Of a stretch of DNA of 64,000 nt, positions 32,529-41,774 are shown piece by piece (positions within the stretch are counted from its first letter, which is position 1; each line of letters opens with the position of its first letter). The DNA comes from Deltaproteobacteria bacterium (GTDB taxonomy: Bacteria; Myxococcota_A; UBA796; GCA-2862545), in assembly GCA_007693595.1 (NCBI GenBank), contig REDI01000045.1:1-64000 (forward strand), in the 5' to 3' direction. A program made the translations under genes and the position numbers. The notes under the pieces are model-generated. The model saw only the letters and a program-made list of their open reading frames with translations, made no database searches and was not told where the DNA came from.

Positions 32529-33683
32529 TCAGAGGGGTTCTTCGGTCCATCGGAGCTTCAGGTCTCGCTGGGAGAGGTGGTCGAGGAAGGGCTCGGCGGG
32601 AACCCCGGTCTCGAGGGGGACGGCCCCTAGCGCGGTCTCGCCTCGGGCGATCATCATCGCGACCACCGCGGCAGGAAACGCGGTGCAGCGCTCCATGGCC
32701 GAGAAACCTGTGGAGGTGTCGAAGTGATCGAGCAGGGTGAAGGCACCTTGTACGCCGTCACCCCGGACCTCGACCCGTAGAGCGATCCGATCGTGCGCCC
32801 CAGGCCTGTGCAGGCGGGGGAGGAGCAGGGCCGAGAGCACGTCGCGAGGGCGGGCGCGGGTGCCGTCGGGCAGCGCGATGGGGTCTTCGTCGAACAGGCC
32901 TGCGTCGCGATAGGCTCGCATCATGGCGACGTGCCCAGGGTAGCGAAGGGTCTTGTACTCGAGCGTGTCGAGGCGACCTTCGTACGTCCGCGGGGTGGTG
33001 GACGTGCCGCCCGAGGTCGCGAAGGCCTCGAGCTGTCCGAGGCCTGGGAAGTCGAGCAGCTCGACCTCGTCGAGGGCGCGGACCTCGTGGGGGCGACCGT
33101 TGCGGAGGACTTCGGCGTGACCTGCATACTCGTTGAGGAGGCCGGCAATAGAGAAGACCAGGTGGTAGCCAAACGGGGGTTCGGGCTGCTGCGGCAGGCC
33201 GCCGCAGAACATGCGGGCGTGTCGGGCGCTGGAGATGCGCTGCAAGGCGGCGGCGAGCAGGGTGTTCGCCAGCCCCGGCGCGAGGCCGCAGTCGGGAACC
33301 AGGGTGATCCCGCGCGCGACGGCGCGGTCGTGCAGCGCCAGGACCTGGGCGCTGACGTCGGTGTTGCCGCCGAGATCGCAGTAGCCCACGCCCGCCTGCA
33401 CGCAGGCGCGGGCCACGTTCGGGTTGAGGAAGTAGGGGACGGCCGAGAGGAGCGCGCGCGCGCCGTGAAGAGCCTTGCCCAGGGTGGCGGGATCGCCCGC
33501 ATCGGCCCCCATGGCGCGCACCCGACCCGTCCCTACGCCGGCGAGGCGCTCGGCCGAGCGCGCCGCCAGGGCCTCGTCGCGGTCGACGAGGCGAACTTCG
33601 GTCGCGCCGGCCCGCAAGAGGTCGTACGCGGCCGCCGTCCCCTGCATCCCTGCGCCCAACACTACGAAGCACTCGTCACTCAT
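32529..33683 (-). CDS. Saccharopine-dehydrogenase-like oxidoreductase
   Basis: The 384-aa protein begins with a Rossmann dinucleotide-binding motif (VVLGAGMQGTAAAYDLL) and continues with segments typical of the saccharopine dehydrogenase/Lys9 family: NTDVSAQVLALHDRA and the PDCGLAPGLAN loop. Members reduce or oxidise amino-acid conjugates with NAD(P); a lysine-catabolic or lysine-related role is likely but the substrate is not fixed by sequence. The start at 33683 has AGGGG before it; the open frame continues upstream only as a shadow of the RCC1 gene. The HEAT/HEPN gene follows ten bases later. Confidence 0.85.
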   Translation of the reverse strand: MSDECFVVLGAGMQGTAAAYDLLRAGATEVRLVDRDEALAARSAERLAGVGTGRVRAMGADAGDPATLGKALHGARALLSAVPYFLNPNVARACVQAGVGYCDLGGNTDVSAQVLALHDRAVARGITLVPDCGLAPGLANTLLAAALQRISSARHARMFCGGLPQQPEPPFGYHLVFSIAGLLNEYAGHAEVLRNGRPHEVRALDEVELLDFPGLGQLEAFATSGGTSTTPRTYEGRLDTLEYKTLRYPGHVAMMRAYRDAGLFDEDPIALPDGTRARPRDVLSALLLPRLHRPGAHDRIALRVEVRGDGVQGAFTLLDHFDTSTGFSAMERCTAFPAAVVAMMIARGETALGAVPLETGVPAEPFLDHLSQRDLKLRWTEEPL

Positions 33684-33735
33684 CGTCGTCCCCTGGCTAG
33701 TGGGCGGCATTGTAGCAGGGGCGGGCTGGCTGGTC

Positions 33736-35028
33736 TCAGTCGGCTCCGTCGAAGAGGTCTCCTTGGACCGGGCTCGGCAGGGGCCGGTCGGTGGTGGTGC
33801 CGTCGCCGAGCTGACCCCAGAGGTTGCTGCCCCAGCACAACCACTCATCAGATGTCGTAACTCCGCAGGTATGTGCTCCCCCCGCGCTGAGCTGATCCCA
33901 TTCCCCATCTTCCCAGACGAGCTGCGGGCGGCGGCTGTTGACGAAGGAGTTGTGGCCGAGCTGCCCGCGGATGTTCTCGCCCCAGCACCACGCCTCCCCG
34001 TCGAGGGAGAGGGCGCAGGTGTGTCGGAAGCTCGCCGTGAGGTCGACCCAGGACTTGGAGACGGCGATGGGCTCAAGCTCGGTCGCGCGCTCGGGGTCGG
34101 TACGCCCATCGTGAAAGTAGGAGCCCATACAGTAGATGTCGCCATGCGTGTCGAGCGCGCAGGTGTGGAGGTCGCCCGCGACCACCTTGACCCAGTCCGA
34201 GCGATCACCGATCCGCTGCGGGGTGCCGTACTCGGGGTGGGGACCGGGGCCGATCTGATGGCTGCCATTGGCGCCCCAACAGTAGATCTCGTTCGAGCGG
34301 GTGAGCCCGCAGGTGTGGCTGTTCCCGGCCGCGAGGCGCTGAAAGCGAAGGTCGCCGGCGACGAGCTGTGGACTGCGCACGATCTCGAAGGACTCGGTGC
34401 CGGTTCGGCCCCTGAGGTCGCTTCCCCAGCAGTAGGCTCGGTGGTCGCGGGTGAGAGCACAGCTGTGCTGCTGGTTGGTCGTGACCTGGATCCAGGTGTG
34501 GTCCCGACCGATCCGGGTCGGCCGATGGACGGAGAGAGCGTGGGGGTGACCGACCGCTCCGAAGAGACTCTCACCCCAGCAATAGAGCTCCCCTTCGCCA
34601 GCGATCCCGCAGGCATGGACCCACGAGGGGCTGATCTGACGCCAGTCGCCCCGTTCGCCGATCCGTACCGGAAAGGCCCGGTCTTCGGTGGTGCCGTCGC
34701 CGATCTGGCGCACGTGGTTCCAGCCCCAGCAGGTGAGCTGACCTTCCGCGATGGCGCAGGTCAGCCCGCCCCCAGCCACCAGGCTCTCCGGGGGGTCCTC
34801 CCACTCCAGAGGGGTGTCAGAGGGTTCCGGCTGGGAGTCGGAGTCGGGGTGGGTGTCGGTTTCTCGGGATCGATCCGAGGACTCGACCGAGTGGCTGTCG
34901 TTGGAGTCCACCGAGAGGCTGTCGGAGGAGTCGCCGTCGGGGGTGTGACCGGGCTCGTCGCTCTGATCGCTGTCGGGCGCGCCACAGGCGAACGCGAGCG
35001 CCATCACGCAGAGGATATGAGGTTTCAT
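33736..35028 (-). CDS. RCC1-repeat lipoprotein
   Basis: A lipobox (VMALAFAC, Cys15) is followed by a 65-residue linker very rich in Ser, Asp and Glu. Then come about six or seven RCC1-like repeats, each with a Cys-Ala/Gly-Leu and a Cys-Trp-Gly core (for example HTCGLTRSNEIYCWGANGS). These fold into a beta-propeller. Regular Cys pairs, one per repeat, fit an oxidising extracytoplasmic place. The start has GGAG eight bases upstream. Bacterial secreted RCC1 proteins are common in myxobacteria; the ligand is unknown. Confidence 0.85.
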   Translation of the reverse strand: MKPHILCVMALAFACGAPDSDQSDEPGHTPDGDSSDSLSVDSNDSHSVESSDRSRETDTHPDSDSQPEPSDTPLEWEDPPESLVAGGGLTCAIAEGQLTCWGWNHVRQIGDGTTEDRAFPVRIGERGDWRQISPSWVHACGIAGEGELYCWGESLFGAVGHPHALSVHRPTRIGRDHTWIQVTTNQQHSCALTRDHRAYCWGSDLRGRTGTESFEIVRSPQLVAGDLRFQRLAAGNSHTCGLTRSNEIYCWGANGSHQIGPGPHPEYGTPQRIGDRSDWVKVVAGDLHTCALDTHGDIYCMGSYFHDGRTDPERATELEPIAVSKSWVDLTASFRHTCALSLDGEAWCWGENIRGQLGHNSFVNSRRPQLVWEDGEWDQLSAGGAHTCGVTTSDEWLCWGSNLWGQLGDGTTTDRPLPSPVQGDLFDGAD

Positions 35029-35148
35029 CGAGCATCTCCATCCTTGTGGGGCCGTGAGGTAGCTCGGGTCTTCGGGTGAAGGCTAGGACTATCGGTGACA
35101 CCTTTCGGCATTTCTGTCACCGATGCGTGCGCGCGATCGATGGGGGCT

Positions 35149-38100
35149 CTAGGCTGGACCGGGCTCGTCGAGGGCCTTGCGAACCTTGCGAGCCAGAGCT
35201 TGTCGGTTGTAAGGTTTGGTCAGCAGGTGCACCCCCTCGTCCAGTCGGCCCTGGTGCACGATGGCGTTCTCGGTGTAGCCGGAGGTGTAGAGGATTCCGA
35301 TGTCGGGAGATCGCTCGCGGACGCGCGCGGCGAGCTGGGGACCGCTCATGCCTCCCGGCATGACGACGTCGGTGAAGAGCAGCTCGACGGTGGGGTTCGC
35401 CTGGAGCAGATCGAGCGCCTCGCGACCGCTGGCCGCGGTCGAGACCCGATAGCCGAGCGATCGGAGCTGGCGCTCCAAGTGATCGCGGACGTGGCGGTCA
35501 TCCTCGACGACCAGGATGTGCTCATGGCCGCCGCGGATGTCGTAGCTCGGGGTGTCCGCTGGGGAGGGTTTCTGGGCGTGGGAGCGCGGCAGGTAGAGCT
35601 TGACCGAGGTGCCCTCGCCAGGCTCGGAGTAGATCTTGACATGCCCACCGGACTGTTTGATGAAGCCAAAGACCATGCTGAGCCCCATGCCGCTTCCCCG
35701 TCCGCTGCCCTTGGTGGTGTAGAAGGGCTCGAAAGCGCGCTGGACGGTCTCGGGGCTCATGCCGTGGCCGGTGTCGGAGACCGAGACGAGCACATAGGGT
35801 CCGGGGGACACCTCGTCGTGGTTTGCGGCATAGTCCTCGTCGATTCTTACGTTAGCCGTCTCGAATGTGAGCCTTCCTCCCCTGGGCATGGCGTCGCGGG
35901 CGTTCAGGGCGAGGTTCAGTAAGGCGTTCTCGAGCTGTCCTGGATCGACGTCGGCGAGCCAGAGCCCTGCCGCAGCGACCGTCTCGATCTCGATGTCTTC
36001 GGGCAGGGTTCGACGGAACATGTGGTCTGACCGTCGCAGGAGCTGGTTCACGTCGATCGCCTTGGGCTCGAGTGGCTGGCGTCGCGCGAAGGCGAGAAGT
36101 CTGCTCGTCAGCGCCGCGCCTCGTTCGGCGGCGGCCATGGCTTCGTTGGCGAGACGGTGGAGCTCGTGCTGCTGGGTCGTTCTCTCAGAGAGTAGTTCAA
36201 TATTACCTAGAATCACGGTAAGGAGGTTGTTGAAGTCGTGCGCGACCCCTCCGGTGAGCTGCCCTATCGCCTGCATCTTTTCAGCCTGTCGGAGCTGCGC
36301 TTGCATCGCGCGCTGCTCGGTCACGTCGATCGTGCTCCCGACCATCCGTACCGCGCGGCCCCGCTCGTCGCGGTGGATCGACCCCCGATCGATGACGATA
36401 CGAACCCGCCCGTCGGCGTGAAAGAAACGATACTCCTCGGTCCAAGAGCTCGCGTGCCCCTCGATGGCCGCCTTGATGCCCGCCGCTGCTCGCGCGCGAT
36501 CCTCGGGGACGATGCGCTCCTCCCAGGCCTCAAAGCTCGTCCCGAAGGTCTGTGGATCGTAGCCGAAGTGCTTGTACAGCCCGTCGCTCCACCAGAACGC
36601 GTCGCGTTCCAGATCCCAGTCCCACACCACATCCTCGGTGATCAAGGCGATGGTGTCGAAGCGCGCGTTGGCGATGCGGACGCGCTCTTCGGCCAGCTTT
36701 CGGTCGGTGATGTCCCGTGCGACGGCGACATGATGAGTGGGGCGCCCCTCGTCACCCAAGAGTGGGACGACGTCGAGCTCGAGCCAGAGCTCGCGCTGAT
36801 CGCGCCGGTGGTGGAGGACCTGGGTTCGCTCGCTGACGGATGGTGGACTCCGCAGGGTGGGCCCCAGGCCATGCTCCGGTGTGTTCGGATCGCGCAGGAT
36901 CTCGACGCTCTGGCCCAGGACCTCGTCGCGGCGGTAGCCGAGCTGATCGACGAAGGCGTCGTTGACGTAGACGATCCGGGGGCCCTCTGCGCTTGGGGCC
37001 GGCCCGACCTCGGTGAGGATCAGGATGTCGTTGACCCGCGCGACGGCCGCTTCGAGCAGGCGAAGCTGCTCGGTGCGAGCCTGTTCTTGGGTGACGTCAC
37101 GGAAGAAGACCGCGACGCCGTTCGGGGTGGGCTCACACACCACCGAGAACCACTTCTGCAGAGCCTCGTACCACGAGACGTGCTCCTGGCGTCGTCGATC
37201 GCGTCTCGCAAGGTCGTACGCTCTAACAAAGGGGCTGCCAGGCTCCTGGGGGAAGGCGGTCCAGATATGGGCGCCGAGCAGCTCTTCGCGACGCTGTCCC
37301 AGCGCCACCTCGGCTTGTTGGTTGAGGTAGGTGAAGCAGCCCTCGTGGTCGAGGGTGATGAAGGCGTCGCTCATGGTCTCGAGGACGTGGGCGAGGCGCA
37401 GGTTCAAGGCCTCGACTTGCTCCTGAGCGCGAAGGATCCCGGTGAGGTCCTGCAGGGCGCCGTGGACCCCCTTGATGCGGCCTCTATCGTCGTGGAAGGG
37501 CAGCCCGGTCGTGCGGACGCGGACGCGCTGCCCCGCGGCGTTGAGGATGGTGAACTGGTCGTCGTAGGGGATGCCTCGCTCGACGCACTGGCGAAAGGCC
37601 TCGGCGATGCGAGGGCGATCTTGGGGGATGTAAAAGGCGATGGCTCGCTCGAGGGTCGGACAGGTGCCCGCCGGTACCCCGTGGATGGCCGCGCACTCCT
37701 CCGTCCAGATCACGCGATCCGCACCGACCTCCACCCGCCACCCCCCGAGCTTCGAGGTCTCGCCAGCGAAGCGCCGCAGCTGTTCGAGATCCGCCAGCCG
37801 TTGCGTAGCGGCCACTCGATCGGTCACGTCGCGCACCACGCCCGCGAGGATCCTTCCACGGTCCGAGGCCTCCACCACGCCGAGAGACTCGACGTATCGG
37901 ACAGCCCCCTCCGCAGCGAGGATGCGGTGCGTCGACGAGAAGCGCTCCGAGGAGCCCCCAATCACGGCCTCGAGATCGTCGAGGAGGGGTTGCACGTCGT
38001 CGGGGTGGACCCGCGAGAGGTAGCTCTCGCGGGTGGGGATCAGGCCCCCTGGTGCGGCACCTAGCATGACATAGACGGCGTCAGACCAGTGGACCTCGCC

Positions 38101-38217
38101 GGTGTCGAGGTTCATGTGCCAGGAGCCGAATCCCAGGAGATCTTGTGCCGCCCGGAGCTGCTCGGCCGGAGAGAGGCCTGCTGCGTTGAGCTCATGTCTG
38201 ACTCTAGGACCGTCCAT
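35149..38217 (-). CDS. Multi-PAS hybrid sensor histidine kinase
   Basis: The 1022-aa cytoplasmic sensor has about five PAS domains between residues 15 and 640, for example one starting LETMSDAFITLDHEGCFTYLN. A HisKA domain follows with the phospho-acceptor in GGVAHDFNNLL (H660), then an HATPase with DTGHGMS and GRGSGMGLSM boxes. A C-terminal receiver domain has its phospho-aspartate in LLFTDVVMPGG (D950) and the conserved KPY lysine. No transmembrane segment is visible, so it senses internal signals. No response-regulator gene adjoins it. A -10-like TATACT lies upstream on the minus strand (38284-38289). Confidence 0.92.
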   Translation of the reverse strand: MDGPRVRHELNAAGLSPAEQLRAAQDLLGFGSWHMNLDTGEVHWSDAVYVMLGAAPGGLIPTRESYLSRVHPDDVQPLLDDLEAVIGGSSERFSSTHRILAAEGAVRYVESLGVVEASDRGRILAGVVRDVTDRVAATQRLADLEQLRRFAGETSKLGGWRVEVGADRVIWTEECAAIHGVPAGTCPTLERAIAFYIPQDRPRIAEAFRQCVERGIPYDDQFTILNAAGQRVRVRTTGLPFHDDRGRIKGVHGALQDLTGILRAQEQVEALNLRLAHVLETMSDAFITLDHEGCFTYLNQQAEVALGQRREELLGAHIWTAFPQEPGSPFVRAYDLARRDRRRQEHVSWYEALQKWFSVVCEPTPNGVAVFFRDVTQEQARTEQLRLLEAAVARVNDILILTEVGPAPSAEGPRIVYVNDAFVDQLGYRRDEVLGQSVEILRDPNTPEHGLGPTLRSPPSVSERTQVLHHRRDQRELWLELDVVPLLGDEGRPTHHVAVARDITDRKLAEERVRIANARFDTIALITEDVVWDWDLERDAFWWSDGLYKHFGYDPQTFGTSFEAWEERIVPEDRARAAAGIKAAIEGHASSWTEEYRFFHADGRVRIVIDRGSIHRDERGRAVRMVGSTIDVTEQRAMQAQLRQAEKMQAIGQLTGGVAHDFNNLLTVILGNIELLSERTTQQHELHRLANEAMAAAERGAALTSRLLAFARRQPLEPKAIDVNQLLRRSDHMFRRTLPEDIEIETVAAAGLWLADVDPGQLENALLNLALNARDAMPRGGRLTFETANVRIDEDYAANHDEVSPGPYVLVSVSDTGHGMSPETVQRAFEPFYTTKGSGRGSGMGLSMVFGFIKQSGGHVKIYSEPGEGTSVKLYLPRSHAQKPSPADTPSYDIRGGHEHILVVEDDRHVRDHLERQLRSLGYRVSTAASGREALDLLQANPTVELLFTDVVMPGGMSGPQLAARVRERSPDIGILYTSGYTENAIVHQGRLDEGVHLLTKPYNRQALARKVRKALDEPGPA

Positions 38218-38283
38218 GCTTGACTCTCGCGCAGGGTTCAGACCTGACGGTCCTCGCTTCGGTCGGCTCGGCGACCGGATCTC

Positions 38284-38289
38284 AGTATA
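38284..38289 (-). promoter_or_regulatory. Possible -10 element of the histidine kinase gene
   Basis: Read on the minus strand the bases are TATACT, near the sigma-70 consensus, 67 bases upstream of the kinase start. The best -35 at 17-base spacing is only TTCCAA, so support is modest. Confidence 0.35.
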
Positions 38290-38502
38290 GCGATGGACGT
38301 TTAGCTTTGGAACAAGGCGAGAAGACCAGAGAGGACAGCGCAGGTGTGCGCCGACCGGACCGCGACGGTGCGGATCCTCGCCTGGCGTCGGTCAGGGGAG
38401 GGGGAGCGCCCGTCCTCCTGATCGGGGTGGAGGCTCGAGATCTAGCGTTTGCTTTTCGAGGGGAGCGCGGTCCGGGACGGGGGAGCGCAGGTGGTGCGCT
38501 CG

Positions 38503-38527
38503 AGTTATTGTCAGAATGACAATAACT
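38503..38527. promoter_or_regulatory. Perfect 25-bp AT-rich inverted repeat
   Basis: AGTTATTGTCA, three bases GAA, then TGACAATAACT: both 11-base arms are perfect. It is strikingly AT-rich against the GC-rich surroundings and has no T-run, so an operator or protein-binding site is likelier than a terminator. It lies in a 363-base gap between two minus-strand genes, about 290 bases upstream of the kinase start. I see no gene in the rest of the gap. Confidence 0.6.
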
Positions 38528-38580
38528 AAGATGTCGAGGTGAACCTTCCCCGGATCGGCTGCGAGTGGGAGTCCTCCATC

Positions 38581-39591
38581 TCATCCCCTGGGTGGGCTGG
38601 CGTCGACCTCGGTCAGTGCTCGCGCCCGCAGCCGTTCCTCGTGCAGCTCGGCGCGAAGCTGCTCGACCTCGGCGCTGAGCTCTCCCAGGTCGAGGTCGAG
38701 CTCGGTGGCGATGGAGAGGCCGGCCTGTTCGCGGGGGCGTCCGAGGGTGGCGTCGGCCTTGGCCCGGAGGGCGGCGAGCTCCGTGCGCTTGCGAAGCTCG
38801 GCGAGTTCCTTGTGAATGCGGGAAGACCGCTCTCGAATGTCGTCGATCAGGCCCTTCGTTCGGCGCTGAAGCTGGACCTCGGCGGCCCAAGCCTCTTTGA
38901 GGTTCAAGGTGTGGCGACTCTCGGTCGACTCGCCGAGGTCTCGGCTCACCTCGACCATGCGCTCGATCAGGCGGTTCAGCTCGTCAGCCCGCCGCTTGGC
39001 GTCGTGCATCTCCTTTTGAAGCTCGGCCTCCCACGCCTGGAGCTGAGATAGAGAAGGGAGGTTTTCGACCAGCACATCGCCGATACGGACGACGAAGGGA
39101 CGGGCGTGGAGGGCGTCGAGGGCTCGCCGAATCGCGCGGGATCGCGTGCCGGGGATCTCCAAGCGAAACCTGTGCCAGATGCCTCTCTCGATCGCACCGC
39201 CGAAGTTCGCGGCCGCGACCATGGAGACGGTGGAGCTAGGAAGGAAGATGACGATGGATGCAGCCATGAGATCGCTGGGCGAGGTGATCCCGCCCACGAT
39301 CCACACCAACGTGAACGCGCTGAAGTAGAGGCTCAGGAAGAAACCAGCGGCCAAGCCGACGTGGTATCGCCAGCCTCGCGAGGGCGCCCTCAGCAGCGCG
39401 CGCAGCTCCCGCGGCAGGGTCGGGTCGTTCTTGGGGAGGTCCTGGAGCCCGGAGTACTCGAATGTTTTGACGAGCTCCGCGTCGTCGAAGCGGTGCTGAA
39501 GCAGCGCCGGATGGTCGACCCAGGCCCGATGCTCCTGTCGTTCGGGGCGGGTCCCGAAGGACCGAACTAAATCAGAGAGGATCTCGTCCAT
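38581..39591 (-). CDS. Membrane protein with long coiled coil
   Basis: The 336-aa protein has two hydrophobic helices (about residues 78-125; VGLAAGFFLSLYFSAFTLVW and a second segment) near the N-terminus, then a long Glu/Arg/Leu coiled coil from about 190 to the end. I recognise no family. The C-terminus should project into the cytoplasm as a rod, a layout seen in scaffold or tethering proteins. The start ATG at 39591 has only weak ribosome-site support. Confidence 0.65.
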   Translation of the reverse strand: MDEILSDLVRSFGTRPERQEHRAWVDHPALLQHRFDDAELVKTFEYSGLQDLPKNDPTLPRELRALLRAPSRGWRYHVGLAAGFFLSLYFSAFTLVWIVGGITSPSDLMAASIVIFLPSSTVSMVAAANFGGAIERGIWHRFRLEIPGTRSRAIRRALDALHARPFVVRIGDVLVENLPSLSQLQAWEAELQKEMHDAKRRADELNRLIERMVEVSRDLGESTESRHTLNLKEAWAAEVQLQRRTKGLIDDIRERSSRIHKELAELRKRTELAALRAKADATLGRPREQAGLSIATELDLDLGELSAEVEQLRAELHEERLRARALTEVDASPPRG

Positions 39592-39723
39592 GAGGCTTCA
39601 GCCCCTCAGGTGGTGGGTGGCAGAAACTTAGCTCAAGAGGAGAGGGAACCTCGGCGCGACGCCAGCTCCCTGAGCCGAGAGACTCCGGTGCTCGCGCCGG
39701 CCGCTCGCTGCGGTCGGTCGCGC

Positions 39724-40290
39724 TCAGTCATGATCGATCGAGAGCTCCTTTCGAACCTCGACATACCCCCCGTCTGGATGGGGTCGGTAGGCGTTGCACC
39801 AGGCCATCTCCCCGCCGTAGACGTGCAAGGTCACGGCGGGCTCCTCGTAGGGGTTGTGGATGACGTGATGGTCCAGTGGAGGGATCAGGTGGCCTGCTTC
39901 GCCCTGGCCCGCCTTGATCACTTCGGCGCAGGAGAAACCCACCCGCTCCACCTCGACGCGCTCCACGGGGCGATAGGCGCGGACCTCGATCTTGCCCTGC
40001 ACCACACACTCCACACACCACAGCCCCCCGTGGTCATGGATCGGGGTCCCTTGGCCTGGTCCCCACACCATCGCGATGACCGAGAAGCGCTTGTGTTCGT
40101 CGAGGTGGACCAGATGCCGGGCATAGTGGTCAGGGTGGGGCTCGCGCAGGTGTGCAGGCAGGAGCGGCTCTCGGGTCTCGACGGCGTGGACGAGCGCTGC
40201 TTCGACCGCCTCGCAGGTGGTCTTATCGCAGGGCGCTCGTTGGATGGCGAGGGTCAGCTCGTCGATCAGTCGGGTCAGTCTGGACGTCAT
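39724..40290 (-). CDS. Cysteine dioxygenase
   Basis: This cupin enzyme oxidises L-cysteine to cysteine sulfinate with Fe(II) and O2. The iron ligands are H85 and H87 in TPIHDHGGLWC, plus a later His in LDHHVIHNP. C92 and the Tyr in VTLHVYGG sit where rat Cys93 and Tyr157 form the thioether cofactor, so the crosslink residues seem kept; many bacterial homologues lack this Cys. At 188 aa it is the usual size. The start overlaps the stop of the decarboxylase gene (ATGA). The pair converts cysteine to hypotaurine. Confidence 0.88.
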   Translation of the reverse strand: MTSRLTRLIDELTLAIQRAPCDKTTCEAVEAALVHAVETREPLLPAHLREPHPDHYARHLVHLDEHKRFSVIAMVWGPGQGTPIHDHGGLWCVECVVQGKIEVRAYRPVERVEVERVGFSCAEVIKAGQGEAGHLIPPLDHHVIHNPYEEPAVTLHVYGGEMAWCNAYRPHPDGGYVEVRKELSIDHD

Positions 40291-41684
40291 GGGGATCCTT
40301 CGCCAGGTGCGGCGGCTCGCAAGGCCCGAGCGACCGTGAGCACCTCTGAGAAGAAGGTGTCGATGTCGGAGGGATTAAGGGTGGGGTCGAGAAAGACGAG
40401 CCGCACCACGGGCTCGCCATCGACGATCGCGTGGCCGACCATCGCGCGACCCTGCTCGTTCAGAGTGGTGCACAGCGCATCTGCAGGCGCGCTCTTGACC
40501 GAGAAGCATAGGTTCAGCGAGACGGGCTCGCGCACCAGGCGCAGCTCGGGGTGGCTGATGACCTTGTCCCGCGCGTAGAGCGTGTTGTCGCGCAGGCGCG
40601 TGACCCGCTCTGTATAGCCCTCGTCGCCGTGGGTCCGCCATGCGGTCCAGAGCTTGAGCGCGCTGTTCCTTCTGCCGCACTGCAAGGAGCGGGTGCCGGG
40701 GTTCAGGTCGTCGGTGTCGTCTTGGAAGAGGTAGGTCGCGGTCTCGTTGAGGCTCTGAGTGAGGGTCCCCTTCTTTCGCGCGAGAAAGACGGAGCAGGTG
40801 AGGGGAACACCCATGATCTTGTGCGCATCCCACGTGACGGAGTCCGCGCGCTCGATCCCCTCGAAGTGCGCTCGTAGGTCGGGGTGGAAGAGCAACGACC
40901 CCCCGTAGGCTGCGTCGACGTGGAGCCAGAGCCCCTTGTCTTCGGCGATGTCGGCCAGCGCTGGCAAGGGGTCGAAGGCGCCGAGAACCGTGGTCCCGGA
41001 GGTGGCGTTGATCAGGATCGGCTGGTAGCCGGCGGCCTGGTCGGCGTCGATGGCCGCTCGCAGGGCTGGGGGCTGCATGGCGCCGTGCTCGTCGACGGGA
41101 ATGCGCACGACGTTCTCGCGCCCGATCCCCAAGATCGCAGCGGCTTTGCGGATGGAGTAGTGGCTCTCGGTAGAGGTGTAGACCCGCAGCGTCTGGCCGT
41201 AGCTCCCGCGCTCGCTGAGGGTTGGCACCACGCGATCTCGGGCCAAGGCCATGCCGCAGAGGTTGGAGAGGGAGCCGCCCGGACAGAAGACGCCCTCGGG
41301 ATCCTGATAGCCGACCATCGCCCCCATGCGCCGTATCAGCTCGAGCTCGATGAGGACCTGGATCCCCGCGACCTTATAGGTATACATCGAGTTGTTGAGC
41401 ACCGCCGCCAAGGCCTCGCCCAGGATCGCGGCGCCGTCGCGCCCGCCGAAGAGCTGGTTGAAGAACCGTGGCGTGGCCGTGCTCGGCGTGGCACGAAGGA
41501 TGGCGTGCAGCTCATCGACCACCTGCGCGAAGCCCACGCCCCGCTCCGGGAGCGTCAGGTCGAGCTGCGCTCGCAGGGTGTCGGGATCGCGGGGGAGCCG
41601 CACCGGCTCGTCCCGTTCCGCTTCGAGATGGGCGGTCAAAAGCTCGGTCAGGGCGGGCAAGGCGGTCTCGAGATCGACGTTCAA
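40287..41684 (-). CDS. Cysteine sulfinate/glutamate-type PLP decarboxylase
   Basis: The 465-aa group II decarboxylase binds PLP at K289 in TWDAHKIMG and has the family segments FFNQLFGG, GVFCPGGSLSN and INATSGTTVLGAFDPL. From memory its sequence is noticeably close to animal CSAD and GAD proteins. Because the next gene is cysteine dioxygenase, cysteine sulfinate is the likeliest substrate and hypotaurine the product; glutamate or aspartate cannot be excluded. The start is TTG, with GAGG seven bases upstream. It begins 90 bases after thrA and may belong to the same transcript. Confidence 0.85.
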   Translation of the reverse strand: MNVDLETALPALTELLTAHLEAERDEPVRLPRDPDTLRAQLDLTLPERGVGFAQVVDELHAILRATPSTATPRFFNQLFGGRDGAAILGEALAAVLNNSMYTYKVAGIQVLIELELIRRMGAMVGYQDPEGVFCPGGSLSNLCGMALARDRVVPTLSERGSYGQTLRVYTSTESHYSIRKAAAILGIGRENVVRIPVDEHGAMQPPALRAAIDADQAAGYQPILINATSGTTVLGAFDPLPALADIAEDKGLWLHVDAAYGGSLLFHPDLRAHFEGIERADSVTWDAHKIMGVPLTCSVFLARKKGTLTQSLNETATYLFQDDTDDLNPGTRSLQCGRRNSALKLWTAWRTHGDEGYTERVTRLRDNTLYARDKVISHPELRLVREPVSLNLCFSVKSAPADALCTTLNEQGRAMVGHAIVDGEPVVRLVFLDPTLNPSDIDTFFSEVLTVARALRAAAPGEGSP

Positions 41685-41774
41685 GGTTTTGCCTCACAGG
41701 TGCACAGCGCATGGGGGACAGGGCATAACGTCTTGAGCAGGCGTGCGATGTCCGCGGCCTCGGCGCGGCCCTGC

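Noticed and set aside
33684-34616. Upstream extension of the saccharopine-dehydrogenase frame
   Set aside because: The extension is low-complexity Ser/Pro/Thr and coincides with the RCC1 gene on the same strand; the ribosome site supports the start at 33683.
36238-38064. Open frame of 608 codons on the plus strand
   Set aside because: It is the mirror of the histidine kinase gene; no motifs are seen.
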